A DNA stretch of 64,000 bases from Pectobacterium wasabiae CFBP 3304 (GCF_001742185.1 NZ_CP015750.1:3658001-3722000); one strand, 5' to 3'. Positions 36,330 through 46,625 are shown, counted from the stretch's first letter. Program-made: numbers and translations. Notes: generated from the sequence alone by a model not told the origin.

Positions 36330-36911
36330 TTAGCTGGTTTTTCCTTTACTCAGAACGCGGCGCCCTTCTTGATAACGCTTGTTCCAGTAGTCTTCCGTCA
36401 TTTTGGAGATGATGACGCCACTGCTGGTTGATGCGTGGACGAACTGATCGTTGCCGAGGTAAATGCCAACATGGCGTCCGGTTGAACCTGCACGGAACAG
36501 AACAAGGTCGCCAACGCGCAGTTTGTTGCGCTGAATTTGCTGGCCCATCTCTTGCTGTTCATAGGTTGAACGCGGTAAATCCATGCCAAATTGTTCGCGG
36601 AAAGTGCGCTGAACGAAAGCTGAGCAGTCAATGCCACGGCGACTATCACCGCCTAAACGGTAACGAACACCTTTCCAACTGGCATATTGGTTAAGCAACT
36701 TGGACTTGATGTCCACGTTACGAACCAGTGCTTCAAATTCATCCTGAGAGGCTTGCAGTAAAAGACCATCTTTATCATTAACTGCATGCATATCAGTTTG
36801 AGCTTTATGGTTATATGCACTATTACTTCCACATGCGGAGAGCATCATTGCTACCGCTACGGCAGGCACTGCCCGCCAGATATATCTCAGAATCGGTTGA
36901 GACTTGACCAT
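36330..36911 (-). CDS. mepS: Murein DD-endopeptidase MepS (Spr), lipoprotein
   Basis: A 193-residue protein with a lipoprotein signal ending in LSAC (Cys27). The C-terminal NlpC/P60 domain has catalytic Cys96 (GIDCSAFVQ), His147 (GRHVGIYLG) and His159 (FVHAST). In E. coli MepS cuts D-Ala-mDAP crosslinks to allow wall growth and is degraded by Prc with NlpI. The helical N-terminal extension is as in E. coli. It has its own terminator. Confidence 0.97.
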   Translation of the reverse strand: MVKSQPILRYIWRAVPAVAVAMMLSACGSNSAYNHKAQTDMHAVNDKDGLLLQASQDEFEALVRNVDIKSKLLNQYASWKGVRYRLGGDSRRGIDCSAFVQRTFREQFGMDLPRSTYEQQEMGQQIQRNKLRVGDLVLFRAGSTGRHVGIYLGNDQFVHASTSSGVIISKMTEDYWNKRYQEGRRVLSKGKTS

Positions 36912-37236
36912 TATTGTTATGTTCCCTTGCTGTCCTTAACGATAAATATCGCTATGTAGTGTCCCCATTTCACTGGGGCATAATAAATGCCAAACGAAAA
37001 CGAGATTCAGACTAAATCAGAGTTTCTTCTTAGCCAAACATTCATCAGCGAAAGTGTGCCAGAATGCACATTATTTCTCTTGCTGCGGGTAGTTCAGTGT
37101 GCGCCAAAAAGCAAACTTGAACGAGACTACCGCAACAGCAGGGGGATTGCGAGAAGTTTTAACTAATTTATTTATAAGATTTAATGATGTGTTCAGCTAA
37201 AAAATGTCGATGTAAAAAATCTGAAATCATGTGGAT
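36912..37236. other. Intergenic region mepS-lpxT (325 bp)
   Basis: It is AT-rich. One small inverted repeat is present, CCCCA-TTTCAC-TGGGG at 36963-36978, close to the mepS promoter region. No ORF or RNA gene is recognised. Confidence 0.5.
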
Positions 37237-37938
37237 TTATACTGTCGATTTTTTAGGTAATAGTCGATTTAGCAAGGCAATAGCCGCATCGCTTGCTTGC
37301 GTTAATAACCACCAACTCAGGCCGACCAGAACAACCGAGAGCGAACCGACGGCAATATCGGTAAACCAATGTGCGCCGATCATGATGCGAGGTAAGGAGA
37401 AAACCACCATGATGGTCAGGCCGATAGCGAAAGCAGTGCGGGTAAAATAGCGCAGCATAAAGGCAGCAAAGATCATTAGCATCATACCGTGGTCGCCGGG
37501 GAAACTGTCCGATGAAGCATCTTTGGTCGGAATGCCCGTTAAGTCTGAAACACGGTTGACATCGCTAAAGTAGAGCGTCGGGCTGGCATGTTGAACAGGG
37601 AGCAAATGCCCTGCTTGATTCAGCACCACGGCAGTTAACAGCATGATAAAGCCAATGATCAACAAGCGGCGGCGCTCTGTGGGAGTGGCTTTCAAATAAA
37701 ACGACAAATACAGTAATCCCATCGCAATGAGCGCACAGCCATCAAAGGCACGATTATTGGTAATAGCAACCAAATGTAAAAATGCCGGGCTATCAACCAA
37801 AAGATGATTGAAATAGAAGAAAACAGTACTGTCTACCGTGAACCAAAAACCATGATTTTCTGGTAAATACCAGGAAAAAAACAGACCAATGCCCAAAACA
37901 TTGAGCACTAAAATAGAAGAAAGACGAGCAAATGACAT
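37237..37938 (-). CDS. lpxT: Kdo2-lipid A phosphotransferase LpxT (YeiU)
   Basis: A 233-residue protein from MSFARLSSILVLNVLG; an ATG four codons earlier is possible. A PAP2-type membrane enzyme with the KDASSDSFPGDHGMMLMIF and RIMIGAHWFTDIAVG motifs carrying the catalytic histidines, plus TNNRAFDGC typical of LpxT. It transfers a phosphate from undecaprenyl pyrophosphate to lipid A at the periplasmic face. It is followed by nothing on its strand before the intergenic region and is preceded by yeiR. Confidence 0.93.
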   Translation of the reverse strand: MSFARLSSILVLNVLGIGLFFSWYLPENHGFWFTVDSTVFFYFNHLLVDSPAFLHLVAITNNRAFDGCALIAMGLLYLSFYLKATPTERRRLLIIGFIMLLTAVVLNQAGHLLPVQHASPTLYFSDVNRVSDLTGIPTKDASSDSFPGDHGMMLMIFAAFMLRYFTRTAFAIGLTIMVVFSLPRIMIGAHWFTDIAVGSLSVVLVGLSWWLLTQASDAAIALLNRLLPKKSTV

Positions 37939-37975
37939 AAGGCAAAGCATCCAAACAAAGACGAAAAACGCCAGT

Positions 37976-38962
37976 CTAGTCCACGTTAGCTAAACGAGCC
38001 TTTAACAGCGCGGTTTGTAATGTATTCCATTCTGCCGGCGTTTCATTGATGACTTCGATACGGCTATCAATCGGTGCCGCCGATCGGGTTTCTATATGCA
38101 GATCGTGTCCCTGACGATTGACGACGAGCGTTCCCTCTTTTATACGCATCACCCCTTTAACCCGGCTCACGGGTGAAAGGCGAACCCAGTCCAGCAGGGC
38201 GGCGGTGTCAAAAGCAGTGTCAGGCTCGAATATCCAACCGCAGGCGTGATAGCCCTGGCCCTGATTGAGAGAACGTCGCCAGGATTGTCCATCCGGTAGC
38301 TTCAGCGCAGCCAAACCATTTGTTGGCTTATGTGAATGGTGGTGGGTGCCATCGGGCAGTTCGCGCACGTTGTGGCGTGCTTGATCGAGTTGCTGCCGGT
38401 CAACGTTTCCCTGGCTAACTTCGATAATTTGCCGACCATCACCACTTGTCTGTTGCCACTGCTGTAATGCCGCGAGATCGTCGATGGTATAAGTATCACG
38501 CTTGTTGGCGATAATCATGTCAGCGGCAGCGAGCTGGTCGCGGAAATTTTCATTTTCCGTGTAGCGTGTGTCGCTTAATTGGCGCGCATCCAGCAGACAC
38601 AGCGTAGCCTGCAATGTCAGCCAGGGCTGATAGATATCACTCGTCAGCAAGGAAAGAATTTGTTTTGGATGACCAAGCCCGGTGGGTTCGATGAGTAATC
38701 GATGGGGTTTTTTCTGTTGCAGCAGCATATTCAGGCCAACCTGCATCGGCAAACCATTTACGCAACACATACAGCCGCCAGGAATCTCTTTCAGAACTGC
38801 ACCGCTATCTGCCAGTAGCGCGCCGTCAATACCCACTTCACCAAATTCATTGACCAGCACCGCCCAGACTTCGTCTTCAGGCTTTTGCGACAGAAGATGG
38901 CGAATAGTGGTCGTTTTTCCACTACCCAGAAACCCGGTGATCAAATTGACTTTTGTTAGCAT
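37976..38962 (-). CDS. yeiR: COG0523-type GTPase YeiR
   Basis: A 328-residue protein with Walker A GFLGSGKTT (residues 10-18), the G3E signature GGCMCCVN with Cys64-x-Cys66-Cys67, and NKRD as the base-recognition motif. A His-rich stretch (HHHSH) in the middle suggests metal handling. E. coli YeiR binds zinc and hydrolyses GTP and is counted as a zinc-related metallochaperone. The C-terminal CobW_C domain is present. Confidence 0.94.
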   Translation of the reverse strand: MLTKVNLITGFLGSGKTTTIRHLLSQKPEDEVWAVLVNEFGEVGIDGALLADSGAVLKEIPGGCMCCVNGLPMQVGLNMLLQQKKPHRLLIEPTGLGHPKQILSLLTSDIYQPWLTLQATLCLLDARQLSDTRYTENENFRDQLAAADMIIANKRDTYTIDDLAALQQWQQTSGDGRQIIEVSQGNVDRQQLDQARHNVRELPDGTHHHSHKPTNGLAALKLPDGQSWRRSLNQGQGYHACGWIFEPDTAFDTAALLDWVRLSPVSRVKGVMRIKEGTLVVNRQGHDLHIETRSAAPIDSRIEVINETPAEWNTLQTALLKARLANVD

Positions 38963-39049
38963 GGCAGGTTCCTATGCGAATGGAAGGTTGAGATGTGCCG
39001 GATGGATCATCCGGCGACACGTGTCGTGCTGATGGCGCAGTTGATGTGG

Positions 39050-39622
39050 TTAGTCTGCGCGGCCCATGTAACGACGTTCTGGGATATGAATACGGATTTT
39101 TTCACCCGCACTCAGATATTCTGGAACAGGGATGACCAAACCGGTGCTCATGGTGGCAGGTTTGTTACGTGAGCTGGCAGAGGCACCTTTAATGCCCGGC
39201 GCCGTCTCGATGATTTCCAGATCTACCGTCTGCGGCAGTTCCAGCGCGATGATTTGGCCGTCCCAACTCAACACCTGAATCCCCGGCATACCACCTTCAG
39301 GGATAAACAGCAGTTCTTCTTCTATTTGATCTTTTTTGAAGAGATAAGGGGCGTAGTCTTCATCATCCATAAAGACGTATTCGTCACCGTCAATATAAGA
39401 GAAGGTCACCGTGCGGCGGGTCAGCGTGATGGTGTCGATAATATCATCGCCTTTAAAACGCTCTTCCACTTTCAAACCCGTGCGGACGTCAGAAAAACGC
39501 ATTTTATACAATGTACTGGCACCGCGGGCGCTGGGGCTCTGGACGTCAATGTCCTTTACCAGCAATAATTTGTCATTATAGTTAACAACCATTCCGCGTT
39601 TAATCTCGTTCGCTCTTGCCAT
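39050..39622 (-). CDS. yeiP: Elongation factor P-like protein EfpL (YeiP)
   Basis: A 190-residue protein with three EF-P domains (KOW-like, OB, OB). At the loop where EF-P carries a modified lysine this protein has SPSARGAS with Arg33, the EfpL hallmark. EfpL helps ribosomes through certain proline-containing motifs. The gene is alone on its strand, with an expanded ERIC element upstream. Confidence 0.96.
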   Translation of the reverse strand: MARANEIKRGMVVNYNDKLLLVKDIDVQSPSARGASTLYKMRFSDVRTGLKVEERFKGDDIIDTITLTRRTVTFSYIDGDEYVFMDDEDYAPYLFKKDQIEEELLFIPEGGMPGIQVLSWDGQIIALELPQTVDLEIIETAPGIKGASASSRNKPATMSTGLVIPVPEYLSAGEKIRIHIPERRYMGRAD

Positions 39623-39691
39623 AAAAATTACCTGTTATAAGGAGTGTGATTTTTGTGGCGACACGTTACTCGCGCCGGAGAATTCAGGCAA

Positions 39692-39968
39692 GTATATACT
39701 CGTCATCCTTCAAATTTCATGTACGTTGGCTACGCTACTCGGCACACTTGCGTATGCCTCGCCCCGTTGGGGCCGCTGCAAGCAGCGTTCAAACCTGCCT
39801 CCGGCAGATTTGTCTGTCACCCGAATCACTTACTTGTGTAAGCTCATCGGGATGAAATGAGAGACATCCTGTCTCTCACCGAAGGCCAGCCGTTGGCTGG
39901 TCAAATTCGTTCCTGACGAATTTGTCCTTCGCTTGCCGCCTGCCTGAAATTCGAATTATTTAGAGTAT
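39692..39968. repeat. Expanded ERIC element with two hairpin-rich insertions (about 277 bp)
   Basis: The outer arms (TACTCGTCATCCTTCAAA, ATTCGAATTATTTAGAGTAT) and the core (TCACCCGAATCACTTAC, GTAAGCTCATCGGGAT) are ERIC. Insertion one (about 39733-39810) splits the left arm; insertion two (about 39853-39927) follows CGGGAT. The insertions contain consecutive short perfect hairpins, such as GAGAGAC/GTCTCTC, CCAGCC/GGCTGG and AAATTCGT/ACGAATTT. It lies upstream of both yeiP and yeiW. Confidence 0.85.
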
Positions 39969-40057
39969 AAGGAAAAAAGGGCTGATATTGGTTTTTTACT
40001 GTGGGGCTGCTATCGTGGCGAACTCTATCCCTTGTCAGCCCACCGAAGAGCTTACTG

Positions 40058-40312
40058 ATGGACTGTCGCCCCCATTGCGGTGCTTGCTGCATCGCGGCAT
40101 CGATTTCAACGCCAATGCCTGGCCTGCCGCACGGCAAGCCTGCCAACACGCCTTGTATTCATCTTGATGAGGCGATGCGCTGCGGGCTATTCCATTCCCC
40201 GCTGCGGCCTGCGGTTTGTGCAGGGCTAAAGCCGCGGGCGGATATGTGTTTCAGCCATCGCGATGAGGCAATGATTTACCTGCTCAAACTGGAAGCCGAT
40301 ACCGCACCCTAA
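40058..40312 (+). CDS. yeiW: YkgJ-type cysteine-cluster protein YeiW
   Basis: An 84-residue protein starting [11 protein letters not shown]; the longer frame adds 19 unlikely residues. Cysteines occur as C3, C7, C10-C11 and later in MRCGLF, AVCAGLK and DMCFSH, the pattern of the YkgJ/UPF0153 metal- or Fe-S-binding family. The length equals that of E. coli YeiW, which has the same neighbours. The function is unknown. It is convergent with setB, 10 bases apart. Confidence 0.92.
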   Translation: MDCRPHCGACCIAASISTPMPGLPHGKPANTPCIHLDEAMRCGLFHSPLRPAVCAGLKPRADMCFSHRDEAMIYLLKLEADTAP

Positions 40313-40322
40313 CTTGTGGTGG

Positions 40323-41501
40323 TCAGACATCTTTGATGCGCCACATACAATAGATGGAGCCGACTATCATCAGCAGGGCGAAGAAGAACACGGCATGATA
40401 GCTCCAGATTTCAGCAACGATCCCAGCCAGTGAACCGGAGATGATCCAGCCAACGCGCGTGGTATTGGTAAACAGCGTCGTCGCTGCACCGGCCTGTCCA
40501 GGCATTAAATCCTGAAAGTAGAGCATACCGATCCCAGCCAGAATACCGATGAAGATGGCGTTCAGCACCTGTAACGCCAGCAGCGCGATTTCACCATTCA
40601 GAAACAGTAGGCCACCGAAGAACAGTAAACCGGAGGCGACGGCAAGCCGCATTAGGAGTCGTTTACCGAAGCGTTTGGCAACGTAGCCTGCAATCAGCAT
40701 CACCGGAATTTCCAGCCCGGCAGCTACGCCCATCATGATACCTGCCAGTTTTTCTGGTAGATGCAGTTCATGCACCAGATACAACGGCATATTAATGAGG
40801 TAAATCCCGTTGCAGGTCCACATCAAGGTACACGCAACGAACAGCAGGAGCGTGTCCCGGCGGTTGCGGCGCGGCGATTCCAGCGTGGAAGTCGTTTTCT
40901 CCACGGCTTTGGGCATGGATGGAAGAAAGAGTTTGACCAGGATGCCGCACAAGACAAAGACAACGGCGGCGGTCAAATACATCGTCGTGAAGCCGAATCC
41001 GAGTGCCAGCGCAAAGGCGATGGGGGGGCCGACAACCCAGGCGAGCGAAATTTGGGCACGAAGAATTGAGCTGAACATCGCTGCTTCACGACCCGTTTTA
41101 TCCGCGTGCTCTCGTGCCAGTGCAAAAAGCTGCGGGTTTGCCGTCGAGCCGAAGCTGCTCAATAAGACGCCGATAAAGAGCAGAATAAAGTAGTTCCGGT
41201 TCCATGCAAACAGCATGCAGGCCAGTGCGCCGAGCAGGCAGCAGATGAATATCAGTGATTTGCGATCGCCCTGACGATCCGAGCGCGTGGCCAGTATTTG
41301 GCTAACGATAATGCCGATAACCGCGCTACCGGTATAAAACATGCCCACCATAAAAGGACGAGCCTGTACTTCGCTGGAAAGAAAAAGGCTGAGTGTGGGA
41401 AGTTGCAGGGCGCCTGCCGTTCCGGTCAGAAAGGCAATAACTAAAAATGCTGACGATGTCAGATCAAGCGAACGTCGTGTTGTGTTTGCAGGAGTGAACA
41501 T
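40323..41501 (-). CDS. setB: Sugar efflux transporter SetB
   Basis: A 392-residue protein with twelve predicted helices. RSLDLTSSAFLVIAFLTG, FALAREHADKTGREAAMFSS and the ending WRIKDV match the E. coli SetA/SetB group, which exports sugars such as lactose and glucose analogues; SetB was also linked to chromosome segregation. Its location between yeiW and fruB matches E. coli setB, which decides the paralogue. Confidence 0.93.
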   Translation of the reverse strand: MFTPANTTRRSLDLTSSAFLVIAFLTGTAGALQLPTLSLFLSSEVQARPFMVGMFYTGSAVIGIIVSQILATRSDRQGDRKSLIFICCLLGALACMLFAWNRNYFILLFIGVLLSSFGSTANPQLFALAREHADKTGREAAMFSSILRAQISLAWVVGPPIAFALALGFGFTTMYLTAAVVFVLCGILVKLFLPSMPKAVEKTTSTLESPRRNRRDTLLLFVACTLMWTCNGIYLINMPLYLVHELHLPEKLAGIMMGVAAGLEIPVMLIAGYVAKRFGKRLLMRLAVASGLLFFGGLLFLNGEIALLALQVLNAIFIGILAGIGMLYFQDLMPGQAGAATTLFTNTTRVGWIISGSLAGIVAEIWSYHAVFFFALLMIVGSIYCMWRIKDV

Positions 41502-41658
41502 AAATTGATAGCGCTTGGAAAATAGGCAGAGACTGTCGAGCGCGACATACTACTCGCGTTTATAATGAAACCGAAATCTTGTTTCATTATTTTTCGTCAG
41601 CATGACTTCAGCCATTTGAGGTTTTTTGTTGGCGGGCAGCGCGTCATCCACGTTAAAA

Positions 41659-41674
41659 TGTGCGTTATGTCAAA
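41659..41674 (+). promoter_or_regulatory. Possible CRP site upstream of fruB
   Basis: TGTGC, six bases, TCAAA, with flanking AAA on the left. One half-site is good and the other weak. It is placed 160 bases before fruB, upstream of the Cra boxes, where a CRP activator site would be sensible. Confidence 0.4.
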
Positions 41675-41733
41675 ATTTTGTTACGTCAGCAGCGTAGAAA
41701 GCTTGCATAAATGACGCAATAGAATGAGACTTT

Positions 41734-41745
41734 TGAAACGTTTCA
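41734..41745 (+). promoter_or_regulatory. Cra (FruR) operator 1 of fruBKA
   Basis: TGAAACGTTTCA is a perfect palindrome and an excellent match to the Cra consensus TGAAWCGWTTCA. A half-site TGAAACGCC lies at 41759-41767. Confidence 0.85.
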
Positions 41746-41800
41746 GCGGGATTTTTTTTGAAACGCCCTAATAATCGCCACATTTTTTTCTCATAAAAGC

Positions 41801-41812
41801 TGAAACGATTCA
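41801..41812 (+). promoter_or_regulatory. Cra (FruR) operator 2 of fruBKA
   Basis: TGAAACGATTCA, 24 bases before the fruB start and 67 bases from operator 1, the two-operator layout seen in E. coli. Binding here would block transcription until fructose 1-phosphate accumulates. Confidence 0.87.
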
Positions 41813-41835
41813 ACTTTCAGCGGGAGAGGAGAGCC

Positions 41836-42969
41836 ATGTTCCAGTTGTCACAGCAAGATATTCATTTGGGCGCAGCGGCCAGCAACAAGCAGGAAGCTAT
41901 CCAGCTTGTTGCTTCAGCATTGACCGATGCCGGGTGCGTTAACGCAGGGTATGTCGACGGCATGCTACAGCGCGAACAGCAAACCTCTACCTATTTGGGA
42001 AGCGGCATTGCTATCCCTCACGGCACAACCGATACCCGCGATCTGGTATTGAAGACCGGGGTTCAAGTATTTCAGTTTCCTCAGGGTATCGCCTGGGGAG
42101 AAGATCAAACCGCCTATGTAGTGTTAGGTATTGCCGCTCGCTCTGACGAACACTTGGCTTTGCTGCGTCAGTTGACTCACGTTTTGAGCGACGATCGCAT
42201 AGCGGCACGTCTGGCAAGCACCACCTCAGCAGAAGAACTGCGTAGCCTGCTGATGGGCGAGCAGCAACTAGCGGAGTTCCGTTTTGACACCTCGCTGATT
42301 GCGCTGGATGTGGCGACCGATAATCTGCTGACGCTTCAGGCACTGAACGCCGGCCGTCTTCAGCAGGTTGGTGCAGCAGACGCCAGCTTTGTCAGCACCA
42401 CTGTCAGCAATAAGCCACTGAATTTGGGACAGGGTGTGTGGTTCAGCGATAGCGCTGTCGGTAACCTCAGCAGCGCGGCTGCGGTGGCACGTCCAGCCGC
42501 GCCTTTCAGCGTTGATGGTGAAAACGTGGCCCTGCTGGTAACCGTTGCGGCGACTGACGATCAAGCTTTTGCACCGATTGATTACCTGAGCAACCTGCTG
42601 ATTGCGCAAAAAGCGGAACGTCTGCTGACGGCTGATGCACCGACGCTGCTGGCACTCTTGACCAGCGATGTGCCGGAAGAGAGCGAAGTGCTGACGGCAG
42701 AATTTGCCATTCGTAACGAACACGGCCTGCACGCCCGTCCGGGCACCATGCTGGTAAACGTGATCAAGCAGTTCACCAGTGAAATTACGGTGACCAATCT
42801 GGATGGCACAGGCAAACCAGCAAATGGCCGCAGTCTGATGAAAGTGGTCGCGCTGGGCGTGAAAAAAGGTCACAAACTGCGTTTCACCGCCAGCGGTAGT
42901 GATGCAGAACAAGCGCTGGCTGCGATTGGCGAGGCGATTACGTCCGGTTTGGGCGAGGGGGCAGCATGA
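41836..42969 (+). CDS. fruB: Fructose PTS diphosphoryl transfer protein (EIIA-M-FPr)
   Basis: A 377-residue protein. The N-terminal EIIA domain has phospho-His62 ([12 protein letters not shown]), a central M domain covers residues 150-280, and the C-terminal HPr-like domain has His299 ([11 protein letters not shown]). It passes phosphate from EI to FruA. GGGAGAGGAG precedes the ATG. The stop overlaps fruK (ATGA). Confidence 0.98.
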   Translation: MFQLSQQDIHLGAAASNKQEAIQLVASALTDAGCVNAGYVDGMLQREQQTSTYLGSGIAIPHGTTDTRDLVLKTGVQVFQFPQGIAWGEDQTAYVVLGIAARSDEHLALLRQLTHVLSDDRIAARLASTTSAEELRSLLMGEQQLAEFRFDTSLIALDVATDNLLTLQALNAGRLQQVGAADASFVSTTVSNKPLNLGQGVWFSDSAVGNLSSAAAVARPAAPFSVDGENVALLVTVAATDDQAFAPIDYLSNLLIAQKAERLLTADAPTLLALLTSDVPEESEVLTAEFAIRNEHGLHARPGTMLVNVIKQFTSEITVTNLDGTGKPANGRSLMKVVALGVKKGHKLRFTASGSDAEQALAAIGEAITSGLGEGAA

Positions 42970-43904
42970 GCAGGAGAGTAGCCACAATCACCCTGAATCC
43001 AGCTTACGATCTGGTTGGCTATTGCCCTGAAGTTGAGAAAGGCGAAGTCAATCTGGTTCAGACAGCGGGTCTGCACGCCGCGGGCAAAGGTATCAACGTT
43101 GCCAAGGTGCTGAAAGACCTCGGGATTGATGTCACGGTAGGTGGCTTTCTGGGTAAAGACAATCAGGATGGTTTTCAGCAATTGTTCAGCGAGCTGGGCA
43201 TTGCCAACCGTTTTCAGGTTGTGCCGGGGCGCACGCGTATTAATGTCAAATTAACCGAAAAAGATGGTGATGTAACCGACTTCAACTTTTCTGGTTTTGA
43301 AGTGACACAGCAAGACTGGCAGCGCTTCGTCAATGATTCGCTGAGCTGGCTGGGGCAGTTCGACATGGTCGCGGTGAGCGGCAGTTTGCCTGCGGGTGTC
43401 GATCCTGATGCGTTTACCGACTGGATGTCGCGTCTGCGCACGCAGTGTCCGTGCATTATTTTCGACAGCAGCCGTGAAGCGCTGGTGGCGGGACTGAAGG
43501 CCTCTCCTTGGTTGGTGAAACCAAACCGCCGGGAGCTGGAAATATGGGCTGGGCGTAAATTACCTACGCTGGCTGATGTGGTGGATGCTGCTCACGCGCT
43601 GCGTGAACAGGGTATCGCGCACGTTGTGATCTCACTGGGCGCAGAAGGCGCACTGTGGGTGAATGCATCTGGCGCGTGGTTAGCGAAACCACCGGCCTGT
43701 GATGTGGTAAGTACGGTAGGGGCGGGCGACTCCATGGTTGGGGGGTTGATTTATGGCTTATTAATGCGTGAGTCCAGTGAGCACACTCTGCGTTTGGCTA
43801 CGGCAGTTTCGGCTCTGGCCGTCAGCCAAAGTAATGTAGGTATTACCGATCGTCCTCAGTTGGCCGCAATGATGGCGCGTGTCGACCTGAAACCCTTTAA
43901 TTGA
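42966..43904 (+). CDS. fruK: 1-phosphofructokinase
   Basis: A 312-residue PfkB-family kinase with [15 protein letters not shown] near the N-terminus and [12 protein letters not shown] carrying the catalytic base Asp. It turns fructose 1-phosphate into fructose 1,6-bisphosphate. It is coupled to fruB by ATGA and lies 18 bases before fruA. Confidence 0.98.
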   Translation: MSRRVATITLNPAYDLVGYCPEVEKGEVNLVQTAGLHAAGKGINVAKVLKDLGIDVTVGGFLGKDNQDGFQQLFSELGIANRFQVVPGRTRINVKLTEKDGDVTDFNFSGFEVTQQDWQRFVNDSLSWLGQFDMVAVSGSLPAGVDPDAFTDWMSRLRTQCPCIIFDSSREALVAGLKASPWLVKPNRRELEIWAGRKLPTLADVVDAAHALREQGIAHVVISLGAEGALWVNASGAWLAKPPACDVVSTVGAGDSMVGGLIYGLLMRESSEHTLRLATAVSALAVSQSNVGITDRPQLAAMMARVDLKPFN

Positions 43905-43922
43905 TACAGCAGGAGACAAACA

Positions 43923-45614
43923 ATGAAAACGCTGCTGATTTTGGATAAATCACTGGGCCTGGCGAGAAGCCAACTGGTGAAGAACCTACTCGGCGCTGCC
44001 GCTGCGAAAGCAGGGGTGACGTTTACAGAACATGCTAACGACGCTGAACTGGCGATCGTTCTGGGTGCATCCGCTGCGGCGGACAGCGCACTGAATGGCA
44101 AGCAGGTCTATGTCGGTGAGATCGAACTGGCTGTTTCACAGCCGGACGCTTTTTTAGCAAAAGCGCAAGCTGAAGCAACGACATATCAGACTGTCGCGTC
44201 AGCTTCCGTTCAGCCACCCGCGGCTGCCAAGCGTATTGTGGCGATAACGGCGTGCCCGACTGGCGTCGCGCACACGTTTATGGCAGCAGAAGCGATTGAA
44301 AGCGAAGCCAAAAAACGCGGCTGGTGGGTTAAGGTTGAAACACGCGGCTCCGTTGGTGCAGGTAATGCGATTACCCCAGAGGAAGTGGAGCAGGCCGATC
44401 TGGTGATCGTTGCGGCAGATATTGAAGTCGATCTGGCGAAGTTTGCCGGTAAGAAGATGTATCGCACTTCTACCGGGCTGGCGCTGAAAAAGACGGCACA
44501 GGAGTTAGACAAGGCGCAGGCTGAAGCCAAAGTGTATCAGCCATCCGGACAATCCAGCGTGGCAAGCGCGAGCGAGTCGGGTCAGAAAGGCGGAGCAGGC
44601 CCATATCGTCACCTGTTGACCGGCGTGTCTTACATGCTGCCGATGGTGGTGGCGGGTGGTTTGTGTATCGCGCTGTCATTTGTCTTTGGTATTGAAGCCT
44701 TTAAACAGGAAGGTACGCTGGCCGCAGCGCTGATGAAGATCGGTGGCGGTTCTGCCTTTGCGCTAATGGTGCCAGTTCTCGCGGGCTATATCGCTTTCTC
44801 CATTGCGGATCGTCCTGGCTTAACGCCGGGTCTGGTTGGCGGGATGTTGGCGGTCAGTACAGGAGCTGGCTTCCTTGGCGGGATTATTGCCGGCTTCCTG
44901 GCAGGTTATATTGCCAGAGCGATCAACAATAAACTGATTCTGCCGCAAAGTTTGACTGCGCTAAAACCGATCCTGATCATTCCGCTGTTCGCTACATTGA
45001 TCACCGGTCTTATCATGATTTACGTCGTCGGTACGCCGGTGGCGAAAATCCTGACGGGCCTGACAGGCTGGCTGCAATCCATGGGCACGGCGAATGCGGT
45101 GATCCTGGGGGCGATTCTGGGCGCGATGATGTGTACGGATATGGGCGGCCCGGTTAACAAAGTGGCTTACGTCTTCGGTACGACCTTGCTCAGTAGCCAG
45201 ATTTACGCACCGATGGCTGCCGTCATGGCCGCGGGTATGGTGCCACCGCTGGCAATGGGTCTGGCAACTGTGCTGGCAAGTAAGAAATTTAACCCGACCG
45301 AGCGTGAAGGGGGCAAAGCGGCGTTTGTGCTGGGCCTGTGCTTTATCTCCGAAGGGGCAATTCCTTACGCCGCGCGCGATCCAATGCGCGTTCTGCCTTG
45401 CTGTATCGTCGGTGGGGCACTAACTGGCGCACTGTCTATGGCGGTAGGCGCTAAGTTAATGGCACCACACGGTGGTCTGTTCGTCCTGTTGATTCCAGGC
45501 GCGATTACCCCGGTTATCGGCTATCTGTTAGCGATCATTGCGGGAACGGCGGTAGCGGGCGTGCTGTACGCTCTGCTGAAACGCTCTGATGAACAACTGG
45601 CGAAAGCTGCATAA
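43923..45614 (+). CDS. fruA: Fructose-specific PTS EIIB'BC component
   Basis: A 563-residue protein: a degenerate B' domain (residues 1-85), an active EIIB domain with phospho-Cys111 (ITACPTGVAHTFMAAEAI), then an EIIC membrane domain with about nine helices from residue 230. It imports fructose as fructose 1-phosphate. It is the last gene of the operon and is followed by a strong terminator. Confidence 0.98.
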   Translation: MKTLLILDKSLGLARSQLVKNLLGAAAAKAGVTFTEHANDAELAIVLGASAAADSALNGKQVYVGEIELAVSQPDAFLAKAQAEATTYQTVASASVQPPAAAKRIVAITACPTGVAHTFMAAEAIESEAKKRGWWVKVETRGSVGAGNAITPEEVEQADLVIVAADIEVDLAKFAGKKMYRTSTGLALKKTAQELDKAQAEAKVYQPSGQSSVASASESGQKGGAGPYRHLLTGVSYMLPMVVAGGLCIALSFVFGIEAFKQEGTLAAALMKIGGGSAFALMVPVLAGYIAFSIADRPGLTPGLVGGMLAVSTGAGFLGGIIAGFLAGYIARAINNKLILPQSLTALKPILIIPLFATLITGLIMIYVVGTPVAKILTGLTGWLQSMGTANAVILGAILGAMMCTDMGGPVNKVAYVFGTTLLSSQIYAPMAAVMAAGMVPPLAMGLATVLASKKFNPTEREGGKAAFVLGLCFISEGAIPYAARDPMRVLPCCIVGGALTGALSMAVGAKLMAPHGGLFVLLIPGAITPVIGYLLAIIAGTAVAGVLYALLKRSDEQLAKAA

Positions 45615-45725
45615 GTCTGATTATCGTTATAAATTTCACGATGCAGGCGGGGACGGGGACGTTAACCGTCACGCCAGCAAAATTGAAGAAAGTGTAATGC
45701 CATAACACAGGGATGTGGATGAGAT

Positions 45726-45761
45726 AGCGCCAGTTGGTATTCACCATCTGGCGCTTTTTTT
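45726..45761 (+). terminator. Terminator of fruBKA
   Basis: AGCGCCAG and CTGGCGCT form the base stem, extended by TGGT/ACCA across one mismatch, closed by ATTC, then seven T. It lies 111 bases after fruA and 19 before the convergent nfo stop. Confidence 0.9.
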
Positions 45762-45779
45762 ACAGGATAAAAAGACTAA

Positions 45780-46625
45780 TCAGCACTGGGCTTCAGACTT
45801 GAGCCAGGCGATTTCGTCGGTCCAGATATCGGGATTGACCGTTTCCAGAATCATCGGGATACCGTCAAAACGGGGATCTTTCATGATGTAGCTGAAAGCG
45901 GTTTTACCGATATTACCTTCTCCCAGACTGTGGTGTCGGTCAACGCGGCTACCGAACGTGCTTTTCGCATCATTCAAATGCATGCCGCGCAGATAGCGGA
46001 ATCCAACAATACGGTCGAATTCAGCAAAGGTCGCTTCACAATCCGCTTCCGTTCGCAGATCGTAACCGCCAGCGAAAGCGTGGCAGGTATCGATACACAC
46101 GCCAACGCGGCTTTTATCTTCCACGCCATCAATGATGGCCGCCAGATGTTCAAAGCGAAAGCCCAGGTTACTGCCTTGTCCGGCGGTATTTTCAATCACG
46201 GCGGTGACACCGTCCGTTTCCGCCAGCGCGATGTTGATGGATTCGGCAATACGTGCCAGACAGTCCGCTTCCTCGATCTGTTTCAGATGGCTACCGGGGT
46301 GAAAGTTCAGCAGGCTCAGCCCAAGCTGCTGGCAGCGGGACATTTCATCAATAAACGCGATGCGTGATTTTTCCAATGCTTCCTCTTCTGGGTGACCCAG
46401 GTTAATCAGGTAGCTGTCGTGGGGCAGAATCTGTGCTGGTGTATAGGCATACTGTTCACAGGCAGTTTTAAAACGGTCAATGACCTCTGTGCTGAGCGGT
46501 GCAGCCTGCCATTGGCGCTGATTCTTGGTAAATAAAGCGAAAGCCGTCGCTTTTATCTCATGCGCGCGGATCACGGCCTGATCGACCCCGCCTGCTGCGC
46601 TAACGTGCGCCCCGATGTATTTCAT
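45780..46625 (-). CDS. nfo: Endonuclease IV
   Basis: A 281-residue protein from [18 protein letters not shown], with GAGGAG upstream; the longer frame has no support. A TIM-barrel AP endonuclease with metal-ligand motifs such as [49 protein letters not shown] and [25 protein letters not shown]. It cleaves at abasic sites. An ERIC element lies just upstream. Confidence 0.97.
   Translation of the reverse strand: MKYIGAHVSAAGGVDQAVIRAHEIKATAFALFTKNQRQWQAAPLSTEVIDRFKTACEQYAYTPAQILPHDSYLINLGHPEEEALEKSRIAFIDEMSRCQQLGLSLLNFHPGSHLKQIEEADCLARIAESINIALAETDGVTAVIENTAGQGSNLGFRFEHLAAIIDGVEDKSRVGVCIDTCHAFAGGYDLRTEADCEATFAEFDRIVGFRYLRGMHLNDAKSTFGSRVDRHHSLGEGNIGKTAFSYIMKDPRFDGIPMILETVNPDIWTDEIAWLKSEAQC

Noticed and set aside
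39646..40149. Several open frames over the expanded ERIC and yeiW region
   Set aside because: They come from translating the repeat, or antisense to yeiW.
41731..41790. Intrinsic terminator upstream of fruB suggested by T-runs
   Set aside because: The palindromes are Cra boxes and do not form a stem directly before the T-runs.
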